A DNA stretch of 64,000 nt from Chryseobacterium soldanellicola (GTDB lineage: Bacteria; Bacteroidota; Bacteroidia; Flavobacteriales; Weeksellaceae), in NCBI RefSeq assembly GCF_900100115.1, contig NZ_FNKL01000003.1, positions 558,001 to 622,000 of the forward strand, in the 5' to 3' direction. Positions 1 through 7,963 of the stretch are shown piece after piece. Made by a program: the position numbers and the translations under genes. Below the pieces are notes generated by a model that was given only the letters and a program-made list of their open reading frames with translations, searched no databases and was not told where the DNA came from. Within the stretch, counting starts at the first letter, position 1. Each line of letters opens with the position of its first letter.

Positions 1-1
1 A

Positions 2-265
2 TCTGAAAGAGGACTTAATAAAAAGGAATTCAACACCATGTATCTTTGGAAGCCGAATCAATATTATCTGATAAAATCAAAGTCTATTTTAAAAATTGCC
101 GATTTATTGGGCGGAATTTATAAGTTTTCAGCAATCGGAAAAATTTTCCCGGCTTCTTTAAGTGATAAAATTTATGATGTAATTTCCAGAAATAGAATGA
201 AGCTGGCGAATCAGAAATGTTATCTGCCGACGCCTCATCAAAGAGCTAAATTTATTGAGGTTTAA
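2..265 (+). CDS. DCC family (DUF393) thiol-disulfide oxidoreductase-like protein, C-terminal part
   Basis: The 5' end lies outside the window; the open frame runs from base 2 with no stop until 263-265, giving 88 residues. What remains (SKSILKIADLLGGIYKFSA, then a stretch ending PTPHQRAKF) fits the C-terminal half of DUF393/DCC proteins, which are small proteins named for an N-terminal Asp-Cys-Cys motif. That motif would be upstream and cannot be checked here. Biochemical role is poorly known for the family. A palindromic repeat follows 19 bases after the stop. Confidence 0.75.
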   Translation, partial: SERGLNKKEFNTMYLWKPNQYYLIKSKSILKIADLLGGIYKFSAIGKIFPASLSDKIYDVISRNRMKLANQKCYLPTPHQRAKFIEV

Positions 266-283
266 AATCTAAATAAATGATAA

Positions 284-379
284 ATGCTTCGACTTCGCTC
301 AGCACGACATCGCTACAAATATGCTGCTGAATAAACACAGTTAGTATTAGAGATGTCATGCTGAGCGAAGTCGAAGCAT
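284..379. repeat. GTCAT-type palindromic repeat, copy A
   Basis: Two 27-nt arms (284-310 and 353-379) are reverse complements with one mismatch; they read ATGCTTCGACTTCGCTCAGC inward. The 42-nt centre contains ACAGTTAGTATTAG, a core also found in the copies at 38396-38497 and 39267-39384. It sits between two convergent genes and codes for nothing visible. It looks like a non-autonomous MITE/REP-like element. Confidence 0.8.
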
Positions 380-394
380 CTTACAATTTATAGT

Positions 395-425
395 AAAAAA
401 AGACTGCTTCAAAATTGAAACAGCC
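395..425 (-). terminator. Rho-independent terminator of the amylase gene
   Basis: Read on the minus strand, GGCTGTTTCAA pairs with TTGAAGCAGTC (two G-U pairs) across a short loop and is followed by seven T residues. It lies 12 bases past the amylase stop codon. Confidence 0.75.
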
Positions 426-436
426 TTTACTTAAAT

Positions 437-1870
437 TTATTGATTTAAAGACCAAACAGAATAAGAATTCGGTGCACATTGAATTTTCACCCACTTATCA
501 CCCTGTGTCGTTGGATACCAACCTGAGCTTCCGGTAAAATCTTTAATCTGCTGACTGCTCCAATTAGTTTCTACCCATCTTTCCTGCCAGCTTGACGAAT
601 TATTAATGTACACGACAAGTCCGGGATTCCCGTTGTAGCCGTTTCTTCTGGCGACATATTCATCATTATCGGTGTAAAGAATCGAGGTCGTTCCCGTTGC
701 TTTGTTGTTGTGAATCCAGATCAGATTGTTTAATCTCTCTTTGTTCAGCCACTCTTCATAATCTCTGTAGAAAATTGTAGGATACCCTTCATGTGTCAAA
801 ATATAAGCATACGCCAACATTTTATTATTGATAATATCCGTATCGTGGTTGGCAACGAAAGTTACAGCTTTGAAAGGATTTCTTTTCCACATCATATCGT
901 CGTTTAAAGCATTTAAATTTCCGTTATCAAAAGCTTCATCCATCTTATAATAAGCTGCAAAATCAAATACAGAGCTGTTCGCATTATTAGCCCACCATTC
1001 CAGCGTATTTACGTTTGAATCCCACAATTCTCCGACAGAAAATCCGCCAACGTTTGAATTCCAGTTATTAACAACCCACGGTCCGAAACCTTTCACATAA
1101 TCAAATCTCCAGCCGTCAAATTTCATAACATTTTTATAATATTTCCCGACAGAATCGTCTCTTACCCAAAGCCAGTCCTGCACGTGAGGATTAGCATGAC
1201 AAAGATCAGGGAAACCTCCGAAAGCACCTTCATCATTATTCCCGTAAGAATTTTTATAAAAATCATTGTAATTTCTGGTGAATTTTCCTGAAGCTACCCC
1301 TGAAAAATTCGTCCAGGTATTGGTTCCCGTGTAAGGATTTGCTTCCGATTGCCCGCCACTGTTGTGATTAATGACAATATCCGCATATACCTGCATATTT
1401 TCTGCATGGGCTTTTGTGATTAATCCTTCCAGTTCTGTTCTTGAACCAAAACGGGTTTCTACGCTTCCATTTTGATTATAATTTCCAAAATCATAATAGT
1501 CTGTAGGATCATACCCCATTGAATACGCACCATTTTGCGCTTTTGAAGCAGGCGGCAGCCAAATTGCTCCAATTCCCGCATTGGACCAGTCGGTTACTTT
1601 TCCTTTAACGGTATTCCACCAGTTTCCGCCATCGGGAACGTCCCAGTAAAATCCCTGCATCAGAACTCCGCCACCCGGTCCTGAAACAAATTTTGAATTT
1701 GCAGATCCGCTTCCTGTGCTGAAAGGTCTGCCATCATGATGAGTAACATTAACCGTTTTGTTATGTACCTCCAGCTGTTTTGAGGTTTCGTTAACAATTT
1801 CATCATTGTTCTGACAAGAGCTGACTAAGCCCAATGCCAGAAGTGAAAGTAAGAAATGTGTTTTTTTCAT
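437..1870 (-). CDS. Secreted alpha-amylase, glycoside hydrolase family 13, lipoprotein
   Basis: A 477-residue alpha-amylase that should cleave internal alpha-1,4-glucan bonds outside the cytoplasm. A lipoprotein signal peptide ends at Cys19 (LVSSC). The four GH13 regions are present: DIVINH (164-169), WRFDYVK with nucleophile Asp257, GELW with acid/base Glu281, and NHD with His342/Asp343. The N-terminal part of the barrel (LMQGFYWDVP, GIGAIWLPPASK) resembles the bacterial liquefying and plant-type amylases. There is no sorting domain, so lipid anchoring is the expected retention. It stands alone, with no SusC/SusD pair beside it, so it is not a classical starch-utilisation locus. A near-consensus -7 box (TATTTTAG, minus strand, 1900-1907) lies about 30 bases upstream. 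Confidence 0.92.
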   Translation of the reverse strand: MKKTHFLLSLLALGLVSSCQNNDEIVNETSKQLEVHNKTVNVTHHDGRPFSTGSGSANSKFVSGPGGGVLMQGFYWDVPDGGNWWNTVKGKVTDWSNAGIGAIWLPPASKAQNGAYSMGYDPTDYYDFGNYNQNGSVETRFGSRTELEGLITKAHAENMQVYADIVINHNSGGQSEANPYTGTNTWTNFSGVASGKFTRNYNDFYKNSYGNNDEGAFGGFPDLCHANPHVQDWLWVRDDSVGKYYKNVMKFDGWRFDYVKGFGPWVVNNWNSNVGGFSVGELWDSNVNTLEWWANNANSSVFDFAAYYKMDEAFDNGNLNALNDDMMWKRNPFKAVTFVANHDTDIINNKMLAYAYILTHEGYPTIFYRDYEEWLNKERLNNLIWIHNNKATGTTSILYTDNDEYVARRNGYNGNPGLVVYINNSSSWQERWVETNWSSQQIKDFTGSSGWYPTTQGDKWVKIQCAPNSYSVWSLNQ

Positions 1871-2045
1871 ATCGAAAGTTTTAATTATTAAACTATTAAC
1901 TAAAATACAATTTTCTTGAAATAAATTCTAACCGCAGTGAAATAATTTAACTTTTAAAAAAAAAAGCATTGGAAACTTTATTTTCATTTTTCATTAAAAA
2001 ATCATAAACTTTTCACATTTTCGGTACAATTTTTCCATTAATCCA

Positions 2046-2053
2046 TATATTTG
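2046..2053 (+). promoter_or_regulatory. -7 promoter box for DUF4290-murA
   Basis: TATATTTG matches the Bacteroidota -7 consensus TAnnTTTG exactly. The ATG at 2060 begins only six bases after the box, where transcription would be expected to start, so the mRNA may be leaderless. No clear -33 TTG was seen. Confidence 0.6.
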
Positions 2054-2059
2054 CATACT

Positions 2060-2734
2060 ATGGAATACAATACCCAAAAACCTCAGCTTCATATGCCGGA
2101 ATACGGCAGAATAATTCAACAGTTGGTTGAGCGTTGCAAAGAGACTTCTGACAGAAATGAAAGAAGCGAAATGGCAATGGCAATTATCGATTTTATGGGT
2201 CAGAGAAACCCGCAGCTTCGTGATGAAGAAAATTATAAGCATAAACTTTGGGATCATCTTTTTATTTTGGCTAATTATGATCTCGATGTAGATTCACCAT
2301 ACCCTTTTCCTACCAGAGAACAGCTGGCAGAAAAACCTAAAACAATGGAATACCCTAAACTTCAGGGTGATTTTAAATTTTACGGAAAAAGTATTCTTCA
2401 ATTAATAGAAAAAGCAATAGAACTTGAGCCCGGCGACGAAAAAGAAGCCCTGATCGAGGTAATTGCCAATAATATGAAGAAATCTTATAATGTTTATAAT
2501 AAAGAGCACGTAACGGATGATGTGATCTTCCGCCATTTGAAAGAGCTATCCGAAAACAGACTGGATCTTACAGGAATAGAATCTCTCGAAAAAAGCAAGA
2601 TCTATTATTCTACCAACAGCAACAGAAATAACAACAATAACGGTAGGAATAACAACAACAGTAACAGAAATAATAACCCGTCTAATAAAAGGAGACACAA
2701 TAACAACAACAATAATCATAAAAACAGAAAGTAA
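2060..2734 (+). CDS. DUF4290 domain protein with Asn-rich tail
   Basis: A 224-residue protein of the DUF4290 family, conserved in Flavobacteriia next to murA; function unknown. The ATG at 2060 (MEYNTQKP) is preferred over an in-frame TTG at 2051, because that TTG is part of the -7 promoter box. The first ~180 residues look globular and helical (GRIIQQLVERCK, KHKLWDHLFILANYDLD). The last ~40 are low complexity, Asn/Arg/Ser-rich (repeats of RNNNN), and probably disordered and basic. murA starts three bases after the stop, so the two are almost certainly co-transcribed, suggesting a link with early peptidoglycan synthesis. Confidence 0.85.
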   Translation: MEYNTQKPQLHMPEYGRIIQQLVERCKETSDRNERSEMAMAIIDFMGQRNPQLRDEENYKHKLWDHLFILANYDLDVDSPYPFPTREQLAEKPKTMEYPKLQGDFKFYGKSILQLIEKAIELEPGDEKEALIEVIANNMKKSYNVYNKEHVTDDVIFRHLKELSENRLDLTGIESLEKSKIYYSTNSNRNNNNNGRNNNNSNRNNNPSNKRRHNNNNNNHKNRK

Positions 2735-2736
2735 AA

Positions 2737-4044
2737 ATGAGTGGAACATTTCAAATAAGAGGAGGAAAAAGACTGCAAGGTGAAATCACTCCACAAGGAG
2801 CAAAAAATGAAGCTCTACAGATTTTATGTGCTGTGTTGTTGACAGACGAAGAAGTTAGAATTAAAAATATCCCCGATATCCATGATGTTAACAGACTGAT
2901 CGAAATCTTAGGTGATTTTGGTGTAAAGGTTACCAAAAATGGTCATGGTGATTATACTTTCAAGGCTGATAAAGTCAATTTTGATTATATAAAATCAAAC
3001 GAATTCAAAAAAGACGGAGCAAAGCTTCGTGGGTCTATCATGTTGATGGGTCCGATGTTGGCAAGATACGGTGAAGCGTATATGCCGACTCCGGGTGGCG
3101 ACAAGATCGGAAGAAGAAGATTAGACACTCACTTTCAAGGGCTTGTAGAACTTGGCGCTGAGTTTCATTATGATGAAGACGAATTCTTTTATTCATTAAA
3201 AGCTAAAGAACTTAACGGTAAATTTATTTTACTGGAAGAAGCTTCCGTTACAGGAACAGCCAACATCATCATGGCGGCAACTTTAGCAAAAGGAAAAACA
3301 AGAATTTACAACGCCGCTTGCGAACCTTACTTACAGCAACTTTGTAAGATGCTGAACAGAATGGGTGCCAACATTTCAGGAATCGGCTCCAATTTAGTAA
3401 CTATTGAAGGGGTAAGCCACCTTCACGGAACTGAACATACGATGCTTCCTGACATGGTAGAAATCGGGTCGTGGATCGGTCTTGCAGCCATGACAAAATC
3501 TGAGATCACCATCAAAAATGTAAACTGGAATCAACTTGGCGTTATCCCAAATACATTCAGAAAATTAGGAATCGAGCTTGAGCAAAGCAATGATGATATT
3601 TATATTCCTGCTCAGGAAAATTATAGAATTCAGAAATTCATTGACGGTTCGATTTTAACGATTTCCGATGCGCCCTGGCCGGGATTTACTCCGGATTTGC
3701 TGTCTATTATTTTAGTGGTGGCCACTCAGGCAAAAGGAAGTCTTCTGGTTCATCAGAAAATGTTTGAATCAAGATTATTCTTCGTTGATAAACTGATCGA
3801 TATGGGCGCTCAGATTATTTTGTGTGATCCGCACAGAGCGACTGTGATTGGTTTAAATCAAGAAGCTCCGTTGAGAGGAACAACAATGGTTTCTCCTGAC
3901 ATCAGAGCCGGAAACGCACTTCTTATTGCGGCACTTTCTGCAGAAGGAAAATCAATTATCCACAATATTGAGCAAATCGACAGAGGGTATGAAAATATTG
4001 ACGGAAGATTAAAAGCAATCGGAGCTGATATTGAAAGAATTTAA
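2737..4044 (+). CDS. murA: UDP-N-acetylglucosamine 1-carboxyvinyltransferase MurA
   Basis: Cytoplasmic enzyme of the first committed step of peptidoglycan synthesis: it transfers enolpyruvate from PEP to UDP-GlcNAc. The 435-residue length fits the family. The N-terminal GGKRLQGEITPQGAKNEAL and the repeated inside-out alpha/beta units are visible. The catalytic-loop motif, PGGC-IG-RP in Escherichia coli, here reads PGGDKIGRRRLDTH, so the residue at the fosfomycin-targeted Cys position is Asp122 (codon 3100-3102). An Asp there is known in naturally fosfomycin-tolerant MurA enzymes. Follows DUF4290 by two bases. Confidence 0.96.
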   Translation: MSGTFQIRGGKRLQGEITPQGAKNEALQILCAVLLTDEEVRIKNIPDIHDVNRLIEILGDFGVKVTKNGHGDYTFKADKVNFDYIKSNEFKKDGAKLRGSIMLMGPMLARYGEAYMPTPGGDKIGRRRLDTHFQGLVELGAEFHYDEDEFFYSLKAKELNGKFILLEEASVTGTANIIMAATLAKGKTRIYNAACEPYLQQLCKMLNRMGANISGIGSNLVTIEGVSHLHGTEHTMLPDMVEIGSWIGLAAMTKSEITIKNVNWNQLGVIPNTFRKLGIELEQSNDDIYIPAQENYRIQKFIDGSILTISDAPWPGFTPDLLSIILVVATQAKGSLLVHQKMFESRLFFVDKLIDMGAQIILCDPHRATVIGLNQEAPLRGTTMVSPDIRAGNALLIAALSAEGKSIIHNIEQIDRGYENIDGRLKAIGADIERI

Positions 4045-4100
4045 GATAAGAAATTAGAGGTTAGAATTCAGATATTAGTTTTAGCCTGTATTATAAAGTA

Positions 4101-4130
4101 AAAGCGTTCAGATTTTGAACGCTTTTTATT
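4101..4130. terminator. Bidirectional terminator after murA
   Basis: Perfect 10-bp stem AAAGCGTTCA / TGAACGCTTT (4101-4110 and 4116-4125) with a five-base loop, followed by T-rich sequence on the plus strand and A/T-rich sequence on the other side. It separates convergent murA and the DUF2207 gene. Confidence 0.85.
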
Positions 4131-4144
4131 TTGAGAAGTCCGGA

Positions 4145-6061
4145 TTACCAGCCTCCGCCTCCACCGCCTCCGCCACCTCCGCCGGAGAATCCACCACCAC
4201 CGGAGCCGCTGCTTGAGCTTGACGGTTGCGTAGATGCAGATCTTATGGAATTGGTAAGACTTGAATTCAGGGTATTTCCAAAGCTTAAATGATTAATAGA
4301 GCTTCCGATGTACCACGAGTGGACATATTGCGTTCCGTTCGCCATATTTTTTATCATCGTTTCAAATTTCTGCCCCCAAATATCATCTACCCCCAAAACC
4401 ATTGCAAAAGGCAACAAAGTTTCGAAAACCTGTGGCGTCATCTGAGGAGGATTGTGAAATTTCAACTGCTCGTTTTCGGCGGCGCCCATGTACATTTTAA
4501 AACCTTCAATTAAAGATTTTTTCCTTAATTTTTCTTCTGACGGCCTTTTAATTAAATATTGATAAATCATCAAAGAAGTAAATCCTAAAACGATAAAGAA
4601 GTAACAAACACTAAAATTAATAAGCTCACCTCCACTATTTCCGACCTTAATGAATCCTATCAATCCAATAAGAACAAAAACCGGAACAGGAATTAAAATT
4701 TTCCATGAAACTCTGTTTGACAAAAATGATATGACAAAAAATAATATTAAAGAGATTACGTAAATAGCAATTCCGCCAGCCATTTTTTCCGGTTCAGGAT
4801 CTATTTTATAACTTATAAATAAACCTAAAGCATAAACAAACGTCATTATTAAAATCGGCACAACAACTTTTGAAAAATTATTTCCTTCATTTAAAAATTT
4901 ATCATGCTGGAATTGTAAGGTTGCTTTGAAATTATTGACTACCGTTTCAATTTTTGAGTTATATTTTCCGTCGAATTTTATACTATCATTCCCTGTGAAA
5001 AGTGTATTCATTAAATTAATTTCTTCCTTTGGCAAGGACTCGTCCGGCTCTTTCAATTTATTTAACGTAAATGTTTTTGTACTGAAAAAACCTAAAATCC
5101 CGGAATCCTCCCCTTCAATTATTTTTAAATATCCTTTTACAGCAAGATTCACGATCGCCGCCGTTAAAAATTTATTTTTAAAACTTTCATCCTGCAAATA
5201 TCCCAATGAAGACGGTGAAAGATTTTCCGGAACATTGAATTGAGGATAAACCGTCGGTTTTTCAGGATCAACGCCATATTTGCTCCATGTTGAATAATAA
5301 TAAAGAATTAATCCTAAAAATATAAGAATTGCTGCTATTAAAAGTCCAAATTTTTCAAGAAAACTGGGCGGCGGTGGCGGAATCATAATCCCTTTCTGAA
5401 AGCCTGCCGCAATGGTTAATCCTTCATTCGGTCCTAAGTTTGCCGCAGACCATTCCATTGAATTATCTGATAAAACTGTAGCGCTGCAATTTTGGGAATT
5501 ATTCCCGTAAGAACCTGTATAACATGAATTTTGAAGAATTTTTGCTCCTTCTGGAAGTGTGACTTTTGCAGAAATGGTGTCGATTGCAAAATCCCAAACC
5601 GTTCCGTTGACGTTCCAATAGATTTCGTCATATGTATTGAAGAATCCGATTTGGTTTTCTGTTTTATATTTTATTTCATATTGATAATCGCCTGGACTTA
5701 AGATTACATCTTTATTTCCAACATAGATTTTGAGATAACCGTCTTCAGTTTCTTCATGATAATCTTCCTCTGCTCCGTCTCTTTTTACGGAGATAATGTC
5801 ATATTTTACTTTCTGAGTTTTGTTATTTAAGTTTCTGGATAAAGGTAGAGCACGATAAATTCCTCTTTTGATGTTGATTCCAAGACTATGAACATTGATA
5901 TTTTCCGTAATCGTCAACGCAGATTTTTTATCAACATTGATATCAGAATGAAAAGAGGTAATTCGTTCAATTCCCGATTTACGATCTTCTATGCTGTCAT
6001 TTTCCTGCGAAAAAGCCAGCGTAAAAAACAGCAGATAAAAAAGCAATAAAAACCTTTTCAT
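4145..6061 (-). CDS. DUF2207 domain membrane protein
   Basis: A 638-residue protein with an N-terminal Sec signal (MKRFLLLFYLLFFTLAFSQ), a large extracytoplasmic beta-rich DUF2207 region (about 30-235), a transmembrane segment near 240-260, a cytoplasmic block, further hydrophobic helices around 400-510, and a C-terminal tail of Ser and Gly ending GGGGGGGGGGGW. The Gly-rich end is typical of DUF2207 and TPM/YgcG-like proteins. Its start is four bases from the LemA stop, so the two form an operon; LemA plus DUF2207 is a recurrent pair in many bacteria. Function is unknown; an envelope role is inferred only. Confidence 0.85.
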   Translation of the reverse strand: MKRFLLLFYLLFFTLAFSQENDSIEDRKSGIERITSFHSDINVDKKSALTITENINVHSLGINIKRGIYRALPLSRNLNNKTQKVKYDIISVKRDGAEEDYHEETEDGYLKIYVGNKDVILSPGDYQYEIKYKTENQIGFFNTYDEIYWNVNGTVWDFAIDTISAKVTLPEGAKILQNSCYTGSYGNNSQNCSATVLSDNSMEWSAANLGPNEGLTIAAGFQKGIMIPPPPPSFLEKFGLLIAAILIFLGLILYYYSTWSKYGVDPEKPTVYPQFNVPENLSPSSLGYLQDESFKNKFLTAAIVNLAVKGYLKIIEGEDSGILGFFSTKTFTLNKLKEPDESLPKEEINLMNTLFTGNDSIKFDGKYNSKIETVVNNFKATLQFQHDKFLNEGNNFSKVVVPILIMTFVYALGLFISYKIDPEPEKMAGGIAIYVISLILFFVISFLSNRVSWKILIPVPVFVLIGLIGFIKVGNSGGELINFSVCYFFIVLGFTSLMIYQYLIKRPSEEKLRKKSLIEGFKMYMGAAENEQLKFHNPPQMTPQVFETLLPFAMVLGVDDIWGQKFETMIKNMANGTQYVHSWYIGSSINHLSFGNTLNSSLTNSIRSASTQPSSSSSGSGGGGFSGGGGGGGGGGGW

Positions 6062-6064
6062 TCT

Positions 6065-6619
6065 TTAAAATTTTACGGTTGGAACTTCTCTCTCGGCAAT
6101 ATTATCCAATTCAAAAAACGGAGATTTCTCAAATTTGTACATATTAGCGATTATATTACTAGGAAAAGATTCTACCAATGTATTATTTTCACGAACGGTT
6201 CCGTTATAATATCTTCTTGATTTTTCGATATCGTTTTCTATGGAAGTCAGCTCAGACTGTAATTGCTGAAAATTGGCATTAGCTTTCAAATCAGGATACT
6301 GTTCAGCCACAGCAAATAAATTCATCATTGCCTGATTAAGGTTTTTCTCTGCAGCTTCTTTTGATTCTACAGAATTGGCTCCTACAGCCTGATTCCTGGC
6401 TCTTGTGACACTGTCCAGCGTTTCTCTTTCGTGAGTTGCATAGCCTTTTACCGTTTCTACCAGATTCGGGATAAGGTCGTGACGTTTTTTAAGCATGACA
6501 TCAATACTGCTCCACGCTTCCTGAACGAGATTTTTCAATTTTACGAGACGGTTGTAAATGGAAACTCCGTACAGAAGAAACAGGACAGCTAAAGCAATTA
6601 CAATAATTAGAGCGATCAT
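6065..6619 (-). CDS. LemA family protein
   Basis: A 184-residue LemA protein: one N-terminal transmembrane helix (MIALIIVIALAVLFLLYGVS) followed by a long helical domain containing the hallmark VQEAWSSIDVMLKKRHDLIPNL and the segment RRYYNGTVRENNT. The topology is N-in with the helical domain outside the inner membrane. It is the first gene of the operon with the DUF2207 protein. LemA proteins have no established molecular function. Confidence 0.93.
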   Translation of the reverse strand: MIALIIVIALAVLFLLYGVSIYNRLVKLKNLVQEAWSSIDVMLKKRHDLIPNLVETVKGYATHERETLDSVTRARNQAVGANSVESKEAAEKNLNQAMMNLFAVAEQYPDLKANANFQQLQSELTSIENDIEKSRRYYNGTVRENNTLVESFPSNIIANMYKFEKSPFFELDNIAEREVPTVKF

Positions 6620-6672
6620 AGGTTTTGATTTTAATTTAGCTTAAAAATAAACCTTTTTATTGATAATTTACA

Positions 6673-6703
6673 ATAAAAAAAAGCGCTCAGTAAACTGAAC
6701 ACT
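6673..6703 (-). terminator. Terminator of the NIL-domain gene
   Basis: On the minus strand, AGTGTTCAGT and ACTGAGCGCT pair (with G-U pairs) around a two-base spacer and are followed by eight T residues. It is 30 bases past the NIL gene stop. Confidence 0.75.
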
Positions 6704-6732
6704 TTCGTAATTAAAACTATATGAACCTCCCC

Positions 6733-7044
6733 TTAAAAATACTTCCTGCAGACATATTCCACGGTGGTATTTAAAAGTTTATTTCTATTCAGATAAAACT
6801 CAAGCTCCTGGTAATCTTCTGAAGTAACTGTAATATGCAATTGTACCGAACCAAAACTACGTCCGTTAACATACTCTACGTTAGCCGATAACACCCTGTG
6901 ACAGATCCCGAATTGATTGTAAATGGTATTCATCAAATGTTCAAATTTCATTTTCCCATTCAATTCTATTTCCAGCAACAATTCTTTTTTGGGCAGGCCG
7001 ACCGTGTTCTGTAAAACCTGCAAACTTGGACTTGGTGTAATCAT
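6733..7044 (-). CDS. Stand-alone NIL domain protein
   Basis: A 103-residue protein made of little more than one NIL domain, the ligand-sensing ACT-like fold normally fused to the C-terminus of the methionine-importer ATPase MetN. The pattern is visible: LEIELNGK, a gap, FGICHRVLSANVEYVNGRSFGSVQLHI in pieces, then a hydrophobic C-terminal strand. It has no ATPase and no membrane segment. Single NIL-domain proteins occur in Bacteroidota near sulfur-assimilation genes; none are adjacent here. It has its own promoter with an overlapping palindrome and its own terminator, so it is a single-gene unit. A role in sulfur amino acid sensing is inferred from the domain alone. Confidence 0.75.
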   Translation of the reverse strand: MITPSPSLQVLQNTVGLPKKELLLEIELNGKMKFEHLMNTIYNQFGICHRVLSANVEYVNGRSFGSVQLHITVTSEDYQELEFYLNRNKLLNTTVEYVCRKYF

Positions 7045-7107
7045 AACGAAGTATTTTTTGGTTAGACTTTTCTTGATTTAATTCATCTCATTTGTTTAAA
7101 TCTTTGA

Positions 7108-7153
7108 CAAAAATATAAAAAATTATTACTCTACCAAATTAGTAGACTAATAA
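7108..7153 (-). promoter_or_regulatory. Promoter and palindromic operator of the NIL gene
   Basis: On the minus strand a -33 TTG (7137-7135), a 19-base spacer and TATTTTTG (7115-7108) give a perfect TTG-N19-TAnnTTTG promoter. The TTG is in the centre of the palindrome CTAC-CAAATTA-GTAG (7131-7145), which extends outward to ATTA...TAAT (7123-7153). A regulator bound there would cover the -33 element. The expected leader is about 58 bases. Confidence 0.65.
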
Positions 7154-7188
7154 TTTTTAATTTTAACACTTTTCTTTATTTATTTTTT

Positions 7189-7254
7189 AAGTTTCGGCTA
7201 AAGCCTTTTGTTATAAAAAAGAAAAAACGGGCTTTAGCCCGTTCCTATTGATAT
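7189..7254. repeat. GGCTAAAGCC-type repeat, copy 1
   Basis: Holds GTTTCGGCTAAAGCC, a variable A-rich centre, then AACGGGCTTTAGCCCGTT and CCTATTGATAT. The same layout recurs at 16401-16470. The right half is a self-complementary hairpin and its sequence can also pair with the left half. Non-coding. Confidence 0.75.
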
Positions 7255-7288
7255 GTATTGTCATGAATATATTGACGTTTATTTTCAA

Positions 7289-7317
7289 ACTAATTCCTAA
7301 TTCCTAATTCCTAATTA
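7289..7317. repeat. Seven-base microsatellite (CTAATTC)n
   Basis: About four head-to-tail copies of CTAATTC. It overlaps the 3' end of the YiiX-like gene, whose TAG stop (7306-7304, minus) lies inside the repeat, so changes in copy number could alter the C-terminus of that protein. Confidence 0.75.
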
Positions 7318-7963
7318 TTTTAATTCTTTCCAGTTTATCCGAAGCAGCCAATCCGTTGGGATTACAGCCTAATTCACCTTCCGGAACCTTGAGATTTTTC
7401 TTTTGATAAAATTCCTGCCAGAATTCATTGGTTTTTCCGGTTTTCGGATCGATGAAAGTCATCGGCTCCAACTTGAAAATATGATTTTTCCTGAATGCTC
7501 TTTCAATAAAATCTGAGCAGTAATACGAATTTTCATCCAAAATATAATTGAAATTGTATGGTTTTCCCAACATTGAATGGGCTTTTTCAATCGCGGAAGG
7601 AATTGTGCTCTGAAATTGAGGTTTTAATCGATAGACAATAACAGTTTGTCCGTCATTAGTCTGATCTTTAAGAAAATCTTTTACATTTTGCTTCTGAGAA
7701 CCTCCTTTTGGAGCAGCATGAAGAACAAAAAACTGATTTCCATCTTTTTCTAAAATTCCGATATGATCAAAGGAAGCGTTTTTTTGCTTTTGCGTTACAT
7801 TATTGATCGCTCCTGAAAGTCCGGTTGGTTTTGCGGTGACAAAAAGTAAATCACCGTTTTTTAATCCTGAAGTTTGCGCATTTTTACAATGTAAAATTAA
7901 ACTTAAAAGGAAAATAAGCGCAATTATTTTCAGGAAAAAATTATTTTTTAAAATTTGATTCAT
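7304..7963 (-). CDS. YiiX/YebB-like NlpC/P60 family cysteine hydrolase
   Basis: A 219-residue protein of the permuted NlpC/P60 (YiiX) type, generally amidases or peptidases with a Cys-His active site. FDHIGIL carries the likely catalytic His and YYCSDFIERAF the catalytic Cys. An N-terminal hydrophobic segment (IIALIFLLSLILHC) gives export; the Cys at 26 could be lipidated, but His before it makes a poor lipobox. The ATG at 7963 is preferred to an in-frame TTG 21 bases upstream because it leaves a normal signal sequence. The start overlaps the end of the DUF1801 gene by 23 bases, so the two are translationally coupled. Confidence 0.8.
   Translation of the reverse strand: MNQILKNNFFLKIIALIFLLSLILHCKNAQTSGLKNGDLLFVTAKPTGLSGAINNVTQKQKNASFDHIGILEKDGNQFFVLHAAPKGGSQKQNVKDFLKDQTNDGQTVIVYRLKPQFQSTIPSAIEKAHSMLGKPYNFNYILDENSYYCSDFIERAFRKNHIFKLEPMTFIDPKTGKTNEFWQEFYQKKNLKVPEGELGCNPNGLAASDKLERIKIIRN

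Noticed and set aside
2546..2749. Minus-strand frame opposite the Asn-rich tail of DUF4290
   Set aside because: It is a mirror of AAC/AAT-rich codons (Val/Ile-rich product) with no start context, and it lies opposite a well-supported gene.
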